A program made the position numbers and the translations under genes. The notes under the pieces are model-generated. The model searched no databases. It saw only the letters and a list, made by a program, of their open reading frames with translations, and was not told the origin of the DNA. A stretch of DNA of 64,000 nucleotides from Acheta domesticus. Its lineage: Eukaryota; Arthropoda; Insecta; Orthoptera; Gryllidae. Positions 12,723-24,236 of this stretch are shown here, in pieces. Every line of letters starts with the position of its first letter. The first letter of the stretch is position 1. The stretch lies in assembly GCA_031308135.1 (NCBI GenBank), contig JAHLJT010000631.1:225193654-225257653 (forward strand), written 5' to 3'.

Positions 12723-13045
12723 ATAACAAATCAATGTGGTTTTGCGTAACAAATCAATGTGGTTTAATCTTCAGGTGGAGATTGATAGCAGAAGAACATC
12801 TAGCACGGCTATGCTAGATGTGAAACGGCACACGAGCGCTTTGGCCGTTCTGCATATGACATAGTTTTATTCTACACATGTTACTTATCGTGCAATGAAT
12901 GCACGTCAATGAAACGCTCATGTCACACAGCCATAAGGGTGGTGAAAACACAAAGTATCTAATAGCTGCTAAGCTCGTGCTATATGTTCTGCTCTCAATC
13001 TTTATCTGAAGATTAAACTTACGCAAAACCACAATGATTTGTTAT
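12723..13045. mobile_element. MITE-like element with ~90-bp terminal inverted repeats
   Basis: The left end, ataacaaatcaatgtggttt followed by tgcg, matches the reverse complement of the right end over about 90 bp. Both arms continue through 'taatcttcag', 'agattga.agcagaa' and 'tagcacg'. The left arm carries an extra internal duplication of 'taacaaatcaatgtggttt'. Total length is about 323 bp with no coding capacity. No target site duplication was identified. Confidence 0.75.
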
Positions 13046-13130
13046 ACATAATAAAAAACACACCCTACACTTTATATCCGCGATAAAAACATACCCTACA
13101 CTTTCGACACTAATGACCTTAGCTGGAAAC
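13046..13130 (+). repeat. Short tandem duplication
   Basis: The phrase 'cataccctacacttt' or 'cacaccctacacttt' plus flanking 'cgataaaaa' occurs twice between 13060 and 13106, next to the right end of the MITE. Confidence 0.5.
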
Positions 13131-13159
13131 GGTAATCAATCAAGCAATCAACGAGTAGT

Positions 13160-13499
13160 ACTTAATTGCGACGCGTGCGCGTGCGAGCACCTGCCTGTGG
13201 GTGGCGTCCGCACGGGAGGTCGAGAGGTCATCCGCCCGCTGTGCACGGCGCGCGGGCCTCGCCCAATGAAATCCACAGCCCCGTCGAGGCGGCGGCGGCA
13301 GCGGCAGCTTCCGTATAAATCGGGCGCTTTGTCTGCCGCAGCGGCCTTTGTGCCGGTAATCGCTGCCCACCCGCTCCCCGTTTATTTATTCGCCCTGCCT
13401 TCCCCGCTTCTTCCCACCCCCGGGCGCCAGCCGCCGTCGGCGACCGCTCCGTCCTGGCCGATTCCCTCCTTCCTCCCACCTCCGTTCTCCTGCTCCTCT
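13160..13499. other. CpG-rich island before SINE-1 copy 1
   Basis: GC-rich sequence with 'gaggcggcggcggcagcggcag'-like runs and C-rich stretches. The open frame of 145 codons across it (13113-13550) runs into the SINE head, so it is not a protein gene. Function is unknown. Confidence 0.4.
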
Positions 13500-14049
13500 A
13501 CCGGGACAGGTGGCTCAGGGCATCAACTGATGTCATTGCAAGGCCTCTGACCGGGAGGTTCTAGGGTTCCACTCCCGACGGCGGCAGGATTTTCGACACT
13601 AGCTTGTCGGCTAGGTCAAATTCATTCGTAGCCTGGAGGAGAATTCTCGCGGCCGGCTGCTAGAATCGGTAGTTTTCCGAGGTTTCTCCGATCAGTACCA
13701 CGCGAATGCCGGAGCAGTACCCTATCAAACGGGCCATGGACAGCGCGCGATCTTTCCTTCCTATTCCGTGTCCTATCCTATCCCTTACTTACACACACTT
13801 ATGCTTACGTACAGTGCACTGTCACACGTCAGGAGCTCAGAGCTTCTCCAGGATGGGTCGGTGTCCCGCTGGTGGGAGATACCTGGATGAGGAAAACCCC
13901 GTTTGCGATGGTAGGTCGCCGCCGGATCCCGCCATTCAGCGGGGGTAAATATCACTGCCGTCTCCTGAGGGGAAAATGCATTACGCTTACGGAACTAATG
14001 ACATTAGCAATTGACGCGCCCGAAATCACTAGTAATCAATGAATCATCA
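13500..14049 (+). mobile_element. SINE-1 copy 1, near full length (tRNA-headed, ~540 bp)
   Basis: The head contains an A-box-like 'gtggctcagg' and, about 50 bp on, a B-box-like 'gggttccactcccgac'; better preserved copies read 'aggttcgagtcccgac', a good Pol III B box. The body has conserved blocks 'gaattct.gcggccggctgct', 'gatctttccttcct', 'gtgggagatacctgg', 'ccgccattcagcggggg', 'actaatgac' and 'gacgcgcccg.aatcact'. The tail is a short degenerate A/T/C repeat ('aatcaatgaatcatcaat'). Length is long for a SINE; it needs a partner LINE for movement, not identified here. Confidence 0.8.
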
Positions 14050-14860
14050 ATCCCGCTCCCCTGCTCGCCCGGCACACCGCTGCCCTCCCTCGACCTCTGT
14101 TCACCCACCTGCCTTCCCGCTCATCGGTCATGTACGTGACTACTCAATTATCAATTCCCTTTTCTGTGAGCTCAGCAATTCCTTTGTCTTCCTCCCCCCA
14201 ATCACCTACTATTCACTTGCTCTGTAGGGCCCAGTCTCCATCTCCTCCATTTCCTCTAGAATTATTGTCCTTAGTACCAGACACTTTTCTACCCTTGGCC
14301 TACTTATCAGCAGTCAACTTCTCATCGCATGTTCCACATTCCCTCACTTTGTGATTCATTTAGTCACTTCCTCTGAACCTTCAGTCTCCAAATTATTTGT
14401 ACATTTCATTTTGTATGCCCAAATAAGGAATTTTGCGATTTATTTTAATGTACTATATTAATGAAAGCATTAAAAAAGACCTTGAAAAGTGTACTTACAA
14501 TCGTTGTCAGAACTTACGTAAACTTGATTTGCTATCGTGCATCGCAAGACTATCTGCACATTGCAATATCACTGAGCATTTAGTTACCTCCCGCGCTTTA
14601 GTAGCAGTACGTCCGACGTCTCTTGACTATCAATCTCTCATCACAATTTACCAATCATTCAACCCCCTGCGTCTGTCACTCTCCGTCACCAACCACTTGT
14701 TCTCGCACCCCCTCCCTCCCTCTCTCCCTCTCTCTCTTCCCCCTTCCCCAGCGACCATCCACCACAAACGGACTGTCTGTTCCTGCTTCTCCAGGTCCTC
14801 TTCCTTTGTGCGACAGCGCCGCCATCTGCAGCCGAAAGCTTTCAACTCTTTTTATCTCTG
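14050..14860. other. No gene recognised; pyrimidine-rich tract
   Basis: C/T-rich DNA with a strong CT run at about 14702-14750. Overlapping open frames (up to 142 codons) on both strands reflect the lack of A/G on one strand and show no protein family. Confidence 0.4.
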
Positions 14861-15140
14861 ACGCCGCCGCCGCCGCCGCCGTGCGCACGCGCGCGGCAAG
14901 GTCGTAGATAACTGACGGTCGCGTGAAAGGAGCGGAGCGGGGTGTGCCGGGGTGGCACCGCGCGAATAAACTTGGGAGTTTTCCTAAGTGAGTGCCTCTC
15001 TACTCCGGCGTCTGCGGGCGGCATGGCGGCGGCGGCGGTGGCGGCGACCACGAGAAGTTTGCAAGGCGCCCTCGACCGCCCACCTTCCTCGCGTTGTGGC
15101 GCCGCCCCCTGGGGCCTGCTACCTCCTTTCTGCACCTTCT
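14855..15140. other. CpG-rich island with CGC repeats
   Basis: It contains (CGC)n at about 14862-14882 and 'atggcggcggcggcggtggc' at 15023. The latter gives a short Ala-rich open frame beginning MAAAAVAATT, which stops at 15176. A first exon is possible in principle, but I find no supported splice donor and no homology. Confidence 0.35.
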
Positions 15141-15320
15141 CCTCCCAACGGTGCTTCATTAGCTCACCCTCTGGTTAAAATGACCCCCACTGCACCCCAT
15201 CATTACCACCGGGACAGGTGGCTCAGGCCATCAATTGATGCCACTGCAGTGCCTCTTCCCGGGAGGCCCTAGGATTCCATCCCCAAAGCTGGCAGGATTT
15301 TTGAATCTACCTTCATTGCT

Positions 15321-16511
15321 ATTCTCCGTTCGCCCTTAGAAAAAAGCTGATATAAACAAACCCAACGTATTCATCCGCCTTGCTCCGATTCTGAATCGCC
15401 GACTTCGCTCGCACTACTTTCGGCCACGCGCGCTCGGTATAGTCAGTGATCGCTCGAAAAGAGAACCCGACGTGTGCAGAGCAGTAGGCGAATATTAACA
15501 TTTCTAATAGCTCCGAGAACGCACTTTTGCACACATGAACAGAAACTACTTGATAGTAAAACTAATCAAATCACTTTTAACTGCCAGTTTGCAAAGTTAA
15601 ATTATAAAACAATCTATACGAGAATGAAGTGAGCAAGCGAACGTCAATATCCACATTACATTACTATTTCTAATATATTAACTAATATTCACCCTTTAAT
15701 CTCATGCAAACAATGTACTTACGATCACTGCTTCAAGAAGAGGTTCCATTCCTTTCATGTCTAAAGCAGATGATTCGGTGCTGAAAGCGGAATATTCGGT
15801 TTTGACTATCTCGTCCACGACACTCTCACTGAAGCCATCTACGTCCCACATCCTTTGTTCCTCTTCAATAGTATGCATAACTACACTACATCAGCGTTCT
15901 GTCATCACTTTAGAAAACCTTGCTCGAGAAGTTCTAAATAGTGTTAAAAATGTATTAAAAACACCGCACGCTTTTCACCACTCCGTAATAGTTTACCACT
16001 GTGGTGTTTCACTACGAAAGGACCCGCACCGCTCTCCGACATCTTCACGCGAACGTTTCGAACTGCTTGACAAAAACGTAACTGATCGCGTCGCAACGAG
16101 TACATCGTCTCCGACCGTGCGTGACCAAACCTGCGTCTGTCATCAGTTCCTAAGAAATCAACAGCTCCAGTTACTAATGTACGTGCGTGGGATTCAAAGG
16201 GATTCATTTTTTCCGCGATAGCTGATACCAAGCAGGCACTGGACACATAACTGTCACCGACATCGATATATCCTCTTCCGGAAGGGCCGGCGTGGAAAAA
16301 ATGATCTCCTGATTTTTGAATCTGAGTTTATAGATTGTAAGTTTCCTCTGGAGTTTTAACATTGTGAGAGAAATGAGCCATTACATCGAAAACTATTTTC
16401 TTCTGCACATGGACACGCCTGAGGCTGTATCGCGGCAACTAACCTATGGAAAGCATCCCAAAGCACGTGCTTTTGTTTACACCCACTTTTTTCTTAGAGT
16501 GAACGGAGAAT
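15321..16511. mobile_element. 1.19-kb TIR element nested in SINE-1 copy 2
   Basis: The first 40 bp (15321-15360, 'attctccgttcgcccttaga...') and the reverse complement of the last 40 bp (16472-16511) match at about 33 of 40 positions. The left flank reads 'gcta' and the right flank 'tgggtcg', where intact SINE-1 copies read 'gctaggtcg'. This fits a TA target with one duplicated TA mutated to TG, as for Tc1/mariner-type insertion. The interior carries a 154-codon open frame (15757-16221) with no recognised domain. Confidence 0.7.
15757..16221 (+). CDS. Hypothetical open frame inside the TIR element
   Basis: 154 codons, Ser/Thr/Val-rich, beginning MSKADDSVLK. There is a 100-codon antisense frame over the same DNA. 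I see no transposase DDE/DDD pattern, helix-turn-helix or zinc finger. Its only support is its position between terminal inverted repeats. It is more likely a chance frame in a non-autonomous element than a working gene. Confidence 0.15.
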   Translation: MSKADDSVLKAEYSVLTISSTTLSLKPSTSHILCSSSIVCITTLHQRSVITLENLAREVLNSVKNVLKTPHAFHHSVIVYHCGVSLRKDPHRSPTSSRERFELLDKNVTDRVATSTSSPTVRDQTCVCHQFLRNQQLQLLMYVRGIQRDSFFPR

Positions 16512-16704
16512 GGGTCGAGTCCAGTCTCTGTCTGGATGAGAATTCTAGCGGCCGGCTGCTCTGATCTGTTTCTACGCTCAACACCAGGTTAATGCCGGAG
16601 CAGTACCCTAAAAAACGGGCCACGGTCCACGCGCGATTTTTCCTTCATCTTTCTTGTCCTCTCCTCACACTACCTCACATGCCGGGAAACCGGTCGGGAG
16701 ATTA

Positions 16705-16957
16705 TACTGCGATTTTTCTAAGAGCGACTCTCAAGGAAACTCAAATCCCATCTTCGCGATGGAATATGTCACGGTATTTCGCGTCTTTTCTCGGTCTTGC
16801 CGGTAGAAGTCGCATGATCGCAAGCACTGCTTCATACGGTCGCGATCGTGCGAAATCTAGCGGAGCGACTGAGAAAGACGCGAAATGCCGTGACATATTC
16901 CATCGCGAAGATGGGATTTGAGTGGCCTTGAGAGTCGCTCTTAGAAAAATCGCAGTA
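16705..16957. mobile_element. 253-bp MITE with ~88-bp TIRs and TA target duplication
   Basis: Left arm 'tactgcgatttttctaagag...' and right arm '...ctcttagaaaaatcgcagta' are reverse complements over about 88 bp with few mismatches. The arms include 'tcccatcttcgcgatggaat'. Flanking TA dinucleotides lie at 16703-16704 and 16958-16959. Removing the element and one TA restores the SINE-1 sequence 'gag.tTAgagct', so both ends and the TA duplication are fixed by comparison. TA duplication and long TIRs point to a Tc1/mariner-type source. No coding capacity. Confidence 0.9.
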
Positions 16958-17097
16958 TAGAGCTATTCCCGGCTGACGCGATTGGCCGCTGATTGGGGGA
17001 AACCCGAGGGGAAAACATGCACTACACTTAAGGAAATAATGGCCTTAGTAGTTGGCGCGCCCGAAATCCCTAAGAACCAACCAACCAACCAACCCCA

Positions 17098-17479
17098 TAA
17101 TTGCCATTTCTAACTTTTCAGAAGGATTCTGAAGATCGGAATGTCGATTTGCAAAATTCTCAGCAAATATATCTGACACATAGTAGCCTTTCCACCATCT
17201 TGATGAGCTTTCTCAGTTTTCATGATTGATGAGCGCCCGTGTGTAACTCTCGTTCATTGTCGTGGGAATCAGAATTTCGATGCAAGTTTTTGCACATGAT
17301 TTACACTTAAGCAAATAATACGGAATAATAGCGGATAATAAGGGATATAATAAGTAAAAAAAGAAAAGGAATCGAATTTCTAATTATCTCTAGCACCTAA
17401 ACAGTTCTGACGACTTTCTCAAAATTTACATTTTCCTATAATTTTGGCCGAACTCAAGACTTTGCGGGTTTGAAATGGA
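17098..17479. other. No recognisable feature
   Basis: AT-rich spacer after the SINE tail. Confidence 0.4.
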
Positions 17480-18050
17480 TTTTTTGTTTCTTGAGGATAT
17501 TTTAGATGAATTCTCAACTGCATTTTCAAACTTGTCAGAAAAATTTCTCCAAATGTTTTAATTAAATTATCGGATAGAGCAAAGTTCGCTTAAAAATAGC
17601 ACAAGTCTTATTTTCGTTAATATCACTAGATTTTCGAAAATTATAAAAGTTCAAAAGTTTTTTGATGTCTTCTTATTATAATGAAGATAAAGACTTTTCC
17701 TAAATATAATCTGTTCTTTAAGTAAAATGTTTAAATAAAATCATAAGGCATTAAAAAATATGATTAGTGGTTTTGGCGTATTTTTTCTTGAAATAAAGAC
17801 AATTTTTAAAAAATTGTCTCAAAAACGGTTCCTAATATTTTCTTTAATTTTTTCGAATAGAACGAAGGGATGTTATAAAATTGGTGCAGGTTTAACTTTC
17901 GTTGAAACTGATCTATTTTCGAAAATTGCAAAAGTTACATTTTTTCACTACAACTACAATAATAAGGACAATTTTTTTCTAAATCATGGGAATTTGTTCT
18001 TTAAAACTAGATCTCGGAATATTGTCATTGAAAATCCCTAAATTTTTTGA
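17480..18050. repeat. Diverged tandem repeat, two ~290-bp units
   Basis: Landmarks recur in order with an offset near 290 bp: 'tttcttga', 'atttttcgttaatatcactagattttcgaaaatt.taaaagtt' (around 17615) against 'tttcgttgaaactgatctattttcgaaaattgcaaaagtt' (around 17898), and 'tctgttctttaa' (around 17708) against 'tttgttctttaa' (around 17993). The units are strongly diverged. The DNA is AT-rich and satellite-like. The 93-codon frame at 17760-18041 falls within unit 2 and has no recognised domain. Confidence 0.55.
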
Positions 18051-19075
18051 ATTTGCAAATGTAAATGTTCAACTTTGTTTTTGAAATGTCGGAAAGATTG
18101 AGATTAGCTCTGATACTCTCTCATATTACCGTTAGCAGACATTTAGATACCTTCAAGAGTCAAGCAGAACATACGCCTTTTTATTAAGACATGTTAGGAG
18201 TTCTCTCTGCCTGTAATACATGTAGTATAATCTGTGATTTTCGATGTTTTTCAAATGCGGGTCATCTTAAAATTTCTTTTTATTATGTTAGACAACTGTC
18301 TTTTCGCAAATACGTTAAATGTTCATTGAGCAATGCTAATAAGACTAATATCTTTTTATTTTGACCGTGTCTAATTACTTCCGTAAAACTCAAAATCAAA
18401 TTTTCTTAACATCAATCACTTTCTACGATTCAGATTCATTCTCTTTTCATCTCAATGTTCTTCACCCACTTTTAAATCTGTCTTTTATTCAATTTATAGG
18501 CTCTTTGTTTTGTGAAATTACTTACAAAGCCATTCCGCCTTCGAATTGAAGTCGGCCTTTTCCCTTTCCCTTTCCTTCCAACGAAATATTTGAACATCAA
18601 CTTCTTGTAGGCTTCTTGTAGGCATTCTCCTTTGGCACTTCCCCTTTACTTATCTTTCTTTTACAGTGACTCTGAAGTATTTCCTGACTCACTTCAATTT
18701 TCTCTCCACTTTCCCGCAGTGTGCTCCATTTTACAAAATTGTCAATAAATCGTTCAACCTAGCGGGAAAGTCAACAGTGGTTCGTCTGCCTCTTCTAAAG
18801 CGCGAGATAAAATTGTGAAATTGCCCATCATTTCCCGCTATGGGTTGCCGACTCTTAAAACGTACAGCTCATGAAATGCTAAGGCTTCATTATGTCTGGG
18901 GACAACGGCAGCAGAGCTTGCTGCTTCCGCGACGACAATTATCTCGTGCCCGAGGCTAACGAATGAACCGGTTCCTGCGAATCAATTTTTCTGCGTTAAT
19001 GAGGGGTTCGGTTTCGGTTCCCGGAATCACGAAGGCGCGCCTGCTGGCTCCGCTCGTTACCGGCTAGACTTTTGC
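18051..19075. other. No recognisable gene
   Basis: AT-rich DNA, becoming more GC-balanced after 18700. 'cttttccctttccctttcctt' at about 18556 is a short CT-rich patch. Confidence 0.4.
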
Positions 19076-19079
19076 GTTG

Positions 19080-19165
19080 AGTGGCGCGGGGCGGGGCGGG
19101 GAGGGGCGGGGCGGCGCGGCGCAGGGTGGCGCGGGGAGGCGTGGGGTGGCGCGAGACGGAGCGGG
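19080..19165 (+). repeat. G-rich tract, G-quadruplex-prone
   Basis: It contains five consecutive runs of four G separated by one base (near 19088-19112) and then degenerate 'ggcgcgg' units. This is a textbook intramolecular G-quadruplex pattern on the + strand. The antisense open frame over it (19057-19248, Pro/Arg/His-rich) is a composition artefact. Confidence 0.75.
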
Positions 19166-19249
19166 GATTGCGTTGCGAATGCGATTTGTGAATGGCGGGG
19201 ATGGCAGCGCCGTCTGAAGCACGGTGTCAGAGATATAGGTGTGTTCACT

Positions 19250-20280
19250 CCCAGTCTAAAACTGAAGCTTATGTGAGGCTAGTTCTCACAGTTCTCGCAT
19301 ACAAGCACTGCGATCTTTGGGTTTTATTTAGGCAATGTCGTGATTGGTCGTGATCCATTCGACAGATCTGTGGCCAGCTGATTTCAAATTTCAAATCAGC
19401 GTTTCGTCAATCACGGTGGAATTGGTAAAGTCTAGAGCGAACAGTTACGAAAATGGGTAGGAAATGTTTAGTAAAACTGTGCAGTAGTAACAGTTTAAGA
19501 TGTCATCTTAACATGTATATCTTACACCGTGACATACATACCGATCGTGCGCACCGCACGGACAAGCGAGGAACTAGCCTCAAACTGGCTTCAGAAAATT
19601 TGCCCCAAAGTCGCCTAGTTAACACACCTAAATATCTTACACCGTGGTCTGAAGGCAACCCCATAAAGGAAAGAGATGGGTGAGCTATTGCACATTGTAT
19701 CCGACTTCAGCCAATGAATTTCAGGCACCAGTTTGCGCCCCAAAATGAGCGGGAATTTTAAATCCAGCCAGAAACAATTACCACCTTGTTACAAGTTCAT
19801 GAAAAATATATAAGAAACATTTCTTTTAAATATTGCCTCTTGCTGCAGTTCAATTGTGATATATTTGGTTGCTCACCGTGGAGAATTGTCACTTTAGGCC
19901 ACTTTTAAAACGTTTCTCAACACTTCTCGCTCTCCATGCAATATGCCGGCCAGCGTCTGGTCAGGCTTTTCAAAGTGTTGTGCTGTGGTCACGTGATCCG
20001 TAACCCAAACTGATGCTGCGCAGATCGAGCAAAATCGGTGCGCCGGAGTAACTCACCCATTTCTTTCCATCGTAGGCAGGCCCCGTTAACTCACTAGGAG
20101 ACGAAGCAAAAGACTGATACCTCTTCATCAACTCATGGAAATGCGTTTCATCTCGTGGAAAAACGACGCTCGACAGTTGATGACGGAAATTTTCAAAAGT
20201 TTTTAGCGCCAAATAAACTAATTGTTTATAAAAGTTTTTTTTAATTTTCGCATTTTCGTACAAATAGTAGCTCTATCATT
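19250..20280. mobile_element. Possible decayed THAP/P-like transposon fragment
   Basis: At 19453 an open frame starts MGRKCLVKLC, which resembles the first residues of THAP-type zinc fingers (start, then Cys-X2-4-Cys) found in P-element-like transposases and host THAP genes. The rest is not convincing. A 22-bp inverted pair ('ggaaagagatgggtgagct' at 19668 and its near reverse complement at 20050) brackets the following 400 bp. A short near-palindrome lies at 19377-19400. The evidence is weak, and this may be unrelated sequence. Confidence 0.2.
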
Positions 20281-22195
20281 AATACATAATTTGATTTTGA
20301 AGCATGTGTTGAAAATGTCACTTGCAGAAAAAGCTTGAATATGTTCAATGAAATCATGTTTTCTCAATAAATAACAAGTAGTACTTTTCACAGTCAACCA
20401 TTTTGGGAATTAGTCTTCATTTCATGTCTGCAGAATCTATTTAGGATTAATCTCTGCTGAGTGGTAAGTCCAATGTCTATTTGACTTGCTAACTAAATTC
20501 ATGACTAAGGTATGATGTCTAACTCTAAGTCCTTGTTCATTGTGTCTAAATATAAGGCATCTGGAGCAAATATACATAATTGGGATTGCATTTTTAACAA
20601 TATTTCAATGAGATCATATGTGTGTGGGTTTCTTTACTTTTAAAACAAATTACACGTTCTACCCAAAAAATATTCATGAAGGAGGAACGAAAATTAAGGA
20701 ATTCCTTCTATGGCACTAAAGAAATTGCTTTTCTAAACTTAAAAATGTGTGTAAATACTTTAGAGGTAATGTAGAGAACTATTGTACTATGTATCCTTAT
20801 TTACTATACTAAGTTATTGCAATATTTGTTAAACTATTTAATTTTTGCAGTGTTATAAGAGAGTATTTTATTTACTTCTTTTCAGCAGAGCGCGTGTTAA
20901 TTTCAGGAAAAACTCTTTATGTGATTTTGTTCAACACTATTTGTGCTGCTACAGGGTACAACTATGTTTAGAAATAAGTGGAAAGCGATCAAGCGGAAAA
21001 TTAAATAACTCTAGTGCTCTTCGTGTTACAATCGACAGCAAGAGAAACAGATGCTGATGTAAATAAAAAGACAAACTCGAAACAAATCTGTATAGTTTAG
21101 ATATTTTATTACATTGATGTGTACTTGCAGTAACGCATGAGCTTCTTTGGCAACACATCTATATTACGAGTGTCTGCATCAAGAGAATTCTCAGATGCTT
21201 TCAACCTCCCTGCATTTTGAGGGCGGAGAAACGAAGCGAAGACAGATTCGTGGAAGTGTTGATACCTCACATTTGACGTCTCCTGATTGATTGATCGTTT
21301 CCATTTGGCATGGATCCCAATTGTTGGCTCTCTGAATTTGCTTTTCTATGATGAATTAGTTTACAGAAAAATGTGTCAGATTCCTGACTGTCGAAGAACT
21401 GGAATTGTTACATTTGCTTTAAAATGTAAATTGAGATGAAATATATGTATATACCATTTAATGATTCATATTTTCCAATGAAGAGCGAGGCTCCCTAACA
21501 AGACAAATGAAATGAATCTGTCTACAATCGCATTTAAATGAACGATCACACGTTAAAATCATTAAACATATGAAATGCGGTGAATGCAGGGACACGTAGC
21601 AGAATTCATATATGATGGACATACCAGTCATCTCTTTGTGACACTACTTCACGCTCAAAAGTATAAAACGTGATGTGATCTCTATTTTCGCTAATCTGTA
21701 AACGATACAAAACGTAAGAAAAGTTAAACTGCTCAGACAGATTATTTTCAACTTCAGCCATATCCTTCGTCATTAGGCACAATGAGATGCATAATAGGAA
21801 TGAATCATTAGTTGATTTGGAGAATAATATATTGTTGCTTTAAGCGAGTAAAACGTTCAGCTTCAGGTTCATAGTTCGCATGAGTTATTCATGTTTATGT
21901 TAATGACAGAAAAATGAATATAAAATGTTGAAAACAAAGAATGTAAACAAATCAGTCATTTCTTTCTTAACATTTCTGATACGAGTATCTACCTTTTACT
22001 TGCATGTTTTAGTAGCCTCGAGAGAAACTTTCTTTTACCATTTTATCATATACATTAGAACTAAATGTATTTCCAAAAACGTAAAATTTTATGAAACCTA
22101 CATAGTTCAAAATAGTTTAAAGATAATTTTACAAAGGAATGGTAGTGAGCAGTCCTATTGAGATAACCGCCCTCTTGTGCGTCTTGATGTAATTA
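20281..22195. other. No recognisable feature
   Basis: AT-rich DNA. Small overlapping frames near 20845-21158 and 21925-22161 show no recognised family. Confidence 0.4.
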
Positions 22196-22420
22196 CCACA
22201 TGGCGTTCTCCAAAGGACGTGCGTGCTATCTCCGGAACACGCTCGCGCGGCGCGAACGCCTAGGCCGCCGCCGAGGCTTCGTCAGCTCGCACGGGAGAAG
22301 AGCGCTCCGGGGTCAGCGGCTGCTCCTGGGGTCGCTAACGACCCCCATTGAGCGCATGCCCGCGCCCCCACCTCGCCCACCCTGCGCCCGCATGCGTTAA
22401 TTAACGCCAGCGTCACGCCG
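22196..22420. other. CpG-rich island
   Basis: A sharp rise in CpG ('gcgcggcgcgaacgcc', 'ggccgccgccgaggc'). The 66-codon frame starting MAFSKGRACY has no recognised domain. Confidence 0.4.
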
Positions 22421-22830
22421 CTTGCTCTCCACCCCGCACACCCGCCACGCGTCCCCCGTCTCCGGCCCCCCGCATTCGTCTACCCACCCCCGTCCCCTGC
22501 TTAACGCCCCCGCCCCCACCCCCGCCATCCACCCCGCGCCTCACGCTCTCGCCCCCGCCCCCCGCCCCCGCCCCCACCCCCGCCCCCACGCGCCGCGCAT
22601 CCGCCTTGCATCCCCCACCTCCCACCCCCGTTCCCCGCCTCCCGCCATAGCCCCCTCCCCTGCCCCCGCCCCACCCCTTCCCTCCGCGCACCACCCCACC
22701 GCCACCCCCCGGCCCCTCTCTGCGCGCGTCCCGCACCCTGCGTCTCCCACCCACTGCACCCACCCCGCCCCCCGCCCTCCGCCTTTCGCCCCTCCCCCTC
22801 CACTGCGCGCGCCACACAACCGCCCTACGT
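22421..22830. repeat. C-rich low-complexity tract (cccccgcccc type)
   Basis: About 400 bp in which nearly every run is C4-C5 broken by single A, G or T, almost without A or G runs. It produces a Pro/His/Ala-rich frame on the + strand and Gly/Arg-rich frames on the other strand, all artefacts. Such asymmetry can form G-quadruplex (- strand) or i-motif (+ strand) structures. Confidence 0.75.
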
Positions 22831-22879
22831 CCCCGTTTCGCTCTAAGCCTTCACGCATTAGAGTCCCTAGACCGGATGC

Positions 22880-23430
22880 GACGGTTTACACGCATCGCGG
22901 TTGCCTCTGCAGCATTGTTGACAAGCAGATTCTGGAGTTCGAATCCCGACGGTGGCCGATTTTCGACACGCGCTACATAGCTACGTCGAATTCACCCGCT
23001 GACTAGAAGAGAATTCTAACGGCCGGCTGCTCCAGTTGGAAGTTTTTCGTGGATCCTCCATTATGAGTTTTCTGCCCTTTGACAATCATGTATGTAACGT
23101 TGCCTTAACATCCTCTCGAGGTTCATATGCTAACAATTTGACCATTCACTCAATAATATGTTTCTCTCTTAGAACACTGTCAAACAAAAAGAATTGGAAC
23201 ACCAAGCGAATGCCTGCAGACCAGTACCCTAACGAACGAGCCACAAACCGCGCACGATCTTTCCTTCCTCTTCCTTGTCTTATCGTCACCGCTTACTTAT
23301 ACACTCACATGCACTGCACTACCACACATGTTTGTAGACCAGACGGCAGCATGTCCCGACTGGGACGGTGCTCCCTGTAGGAAGATGGCTAGAAGCCGTC
23401 ATGCCAGTCGGCGCAGTTTCTCAAGTGCCA
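22880..23430 (+). mobile_element. SINE-1 copy 3 with an internal 130-bp insert
   Basis: The B box region reads 'ggagttcgaatcccgacggtgg', followed by 'gaattctaacggccggctgct'. It resumes after the insert at 'accaagcgaatgcctg' and continues to 'gactgggacggtgctccctg'. The 3' third is missing or diverged. Confidence 0.75.
23060..23191 (+). repeat. 130-bp dispersed repeat P130, copy 1 (inside SINE-1)
   Basis: 'tgagttttctgccctttgac...' to '...cttagaacactgtcaaacaa' matches 24237-24370 closely over the whole length. It breaks SINE-1 between 'ctcc' and the 'accaagcgaatgcc' block, so it is a discrete inserted unit. It has no terminal inverted repeats and no A-tail, so the class is unknown. Confidence 0.75.
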
Positions 23431-24236
23431 GCTGTGAAAGAACTCCATCACTTCCCGGATATAAAACATACACCACTCTTTCAAGACTAATTATCTGAGT
23501 AGTTGCGCTCGGAAGCAGCAAATACTCGTAAATATGTCCCTAGATACAGTAACTTGCGCAATGTCCCAGGCTGCGGCTGTTTAATTACCTCTCTTAATTA
23601 CCTGATAGACCCGACAGGCAGCAATCCGAGGTTGATGAAGAATTGTCACAACTGAACGCATTATGGAGAGTTTCGAGTATAATAATATTGGATTTAGGTA
23701 GATTGGAAGTTCTCAATACAAACAGTTTAAACTTTCCTGATTATAGGATTTACAATGGTGGAATATCCGGCCATGCGGGCAAATAACTGCGTTACTCGTG
23801 TATCTAGGGGTTCGTCCATGTCCGAACTGTACCCCACGAGGAAATCGATGGGCCCTGGGGCGATAGAAGTGCGGCGAGGAGACCAATAATGACATCTGTT
23901 TGTCAGATAATACGAGAAGGAATAATCTCTAGTATTTGTGGTGACTAAAACATTTTGGGAGACTGATGAAGCTGTTCATGGCTTATGTCTTTCGCCAGAC
24001 TCTTAGACTCAACGTTTCGATGTTACGTTCATCGCATCTGTAGATCAACACCTGTCGTATTTTTTCTTTCTTGAATAGATCATGAAATGATCACATACAG
24101 ATTATTGTTTCAGAGTCACTTCCTGTACCCGATAGAGGAAGTCAATTAGCTTCTAAATTAAACAGAAATACTATGATTAATTTATTGAATTATGCAGGAC
24201 ATTTAGACAGGGTTCTTGTTCATGCACATACGTGGC
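23431..24236. other. No recognisable feature
   Basis: Mixed-composition spacer between the two P130 copies. Confidence 0.4.

Larger units (their letters stand above)
15208..17097 (+). mobile_element. SINE-1 copy 2, interrupted by two insertions
   Basis: The 5' part (15208-15320) starts with the same 'accgggacaggtggctcagg' as copy 1. The middle resumes at 16512 ('gggtcgag...ctgtctgga...gaattctagcggccggctgct') and the 3' part resumes at 16960 ('gagctattcccggctg') to the 'ccaaccaaccaacc' tail near 17090. Removing the two inserts leaves one continuous SINE-1. The order of events is SINE first, inserts later. The (CCAA)n tail differs from the tails of the other copies. Confidence 0.8.

Noticed and set aside
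15023..15176. Possible first exon starting MAAAAVAATT
   Set aside because: Good-looking start context but the frame is a GCG repeat product and stops before any splice donor I can support.
22422..23006. 194-codon Pro/His/Ala-rich frame
   Set aside because: Composition of a C-rich tract; the frame then runs into SINE-1 copy 3.
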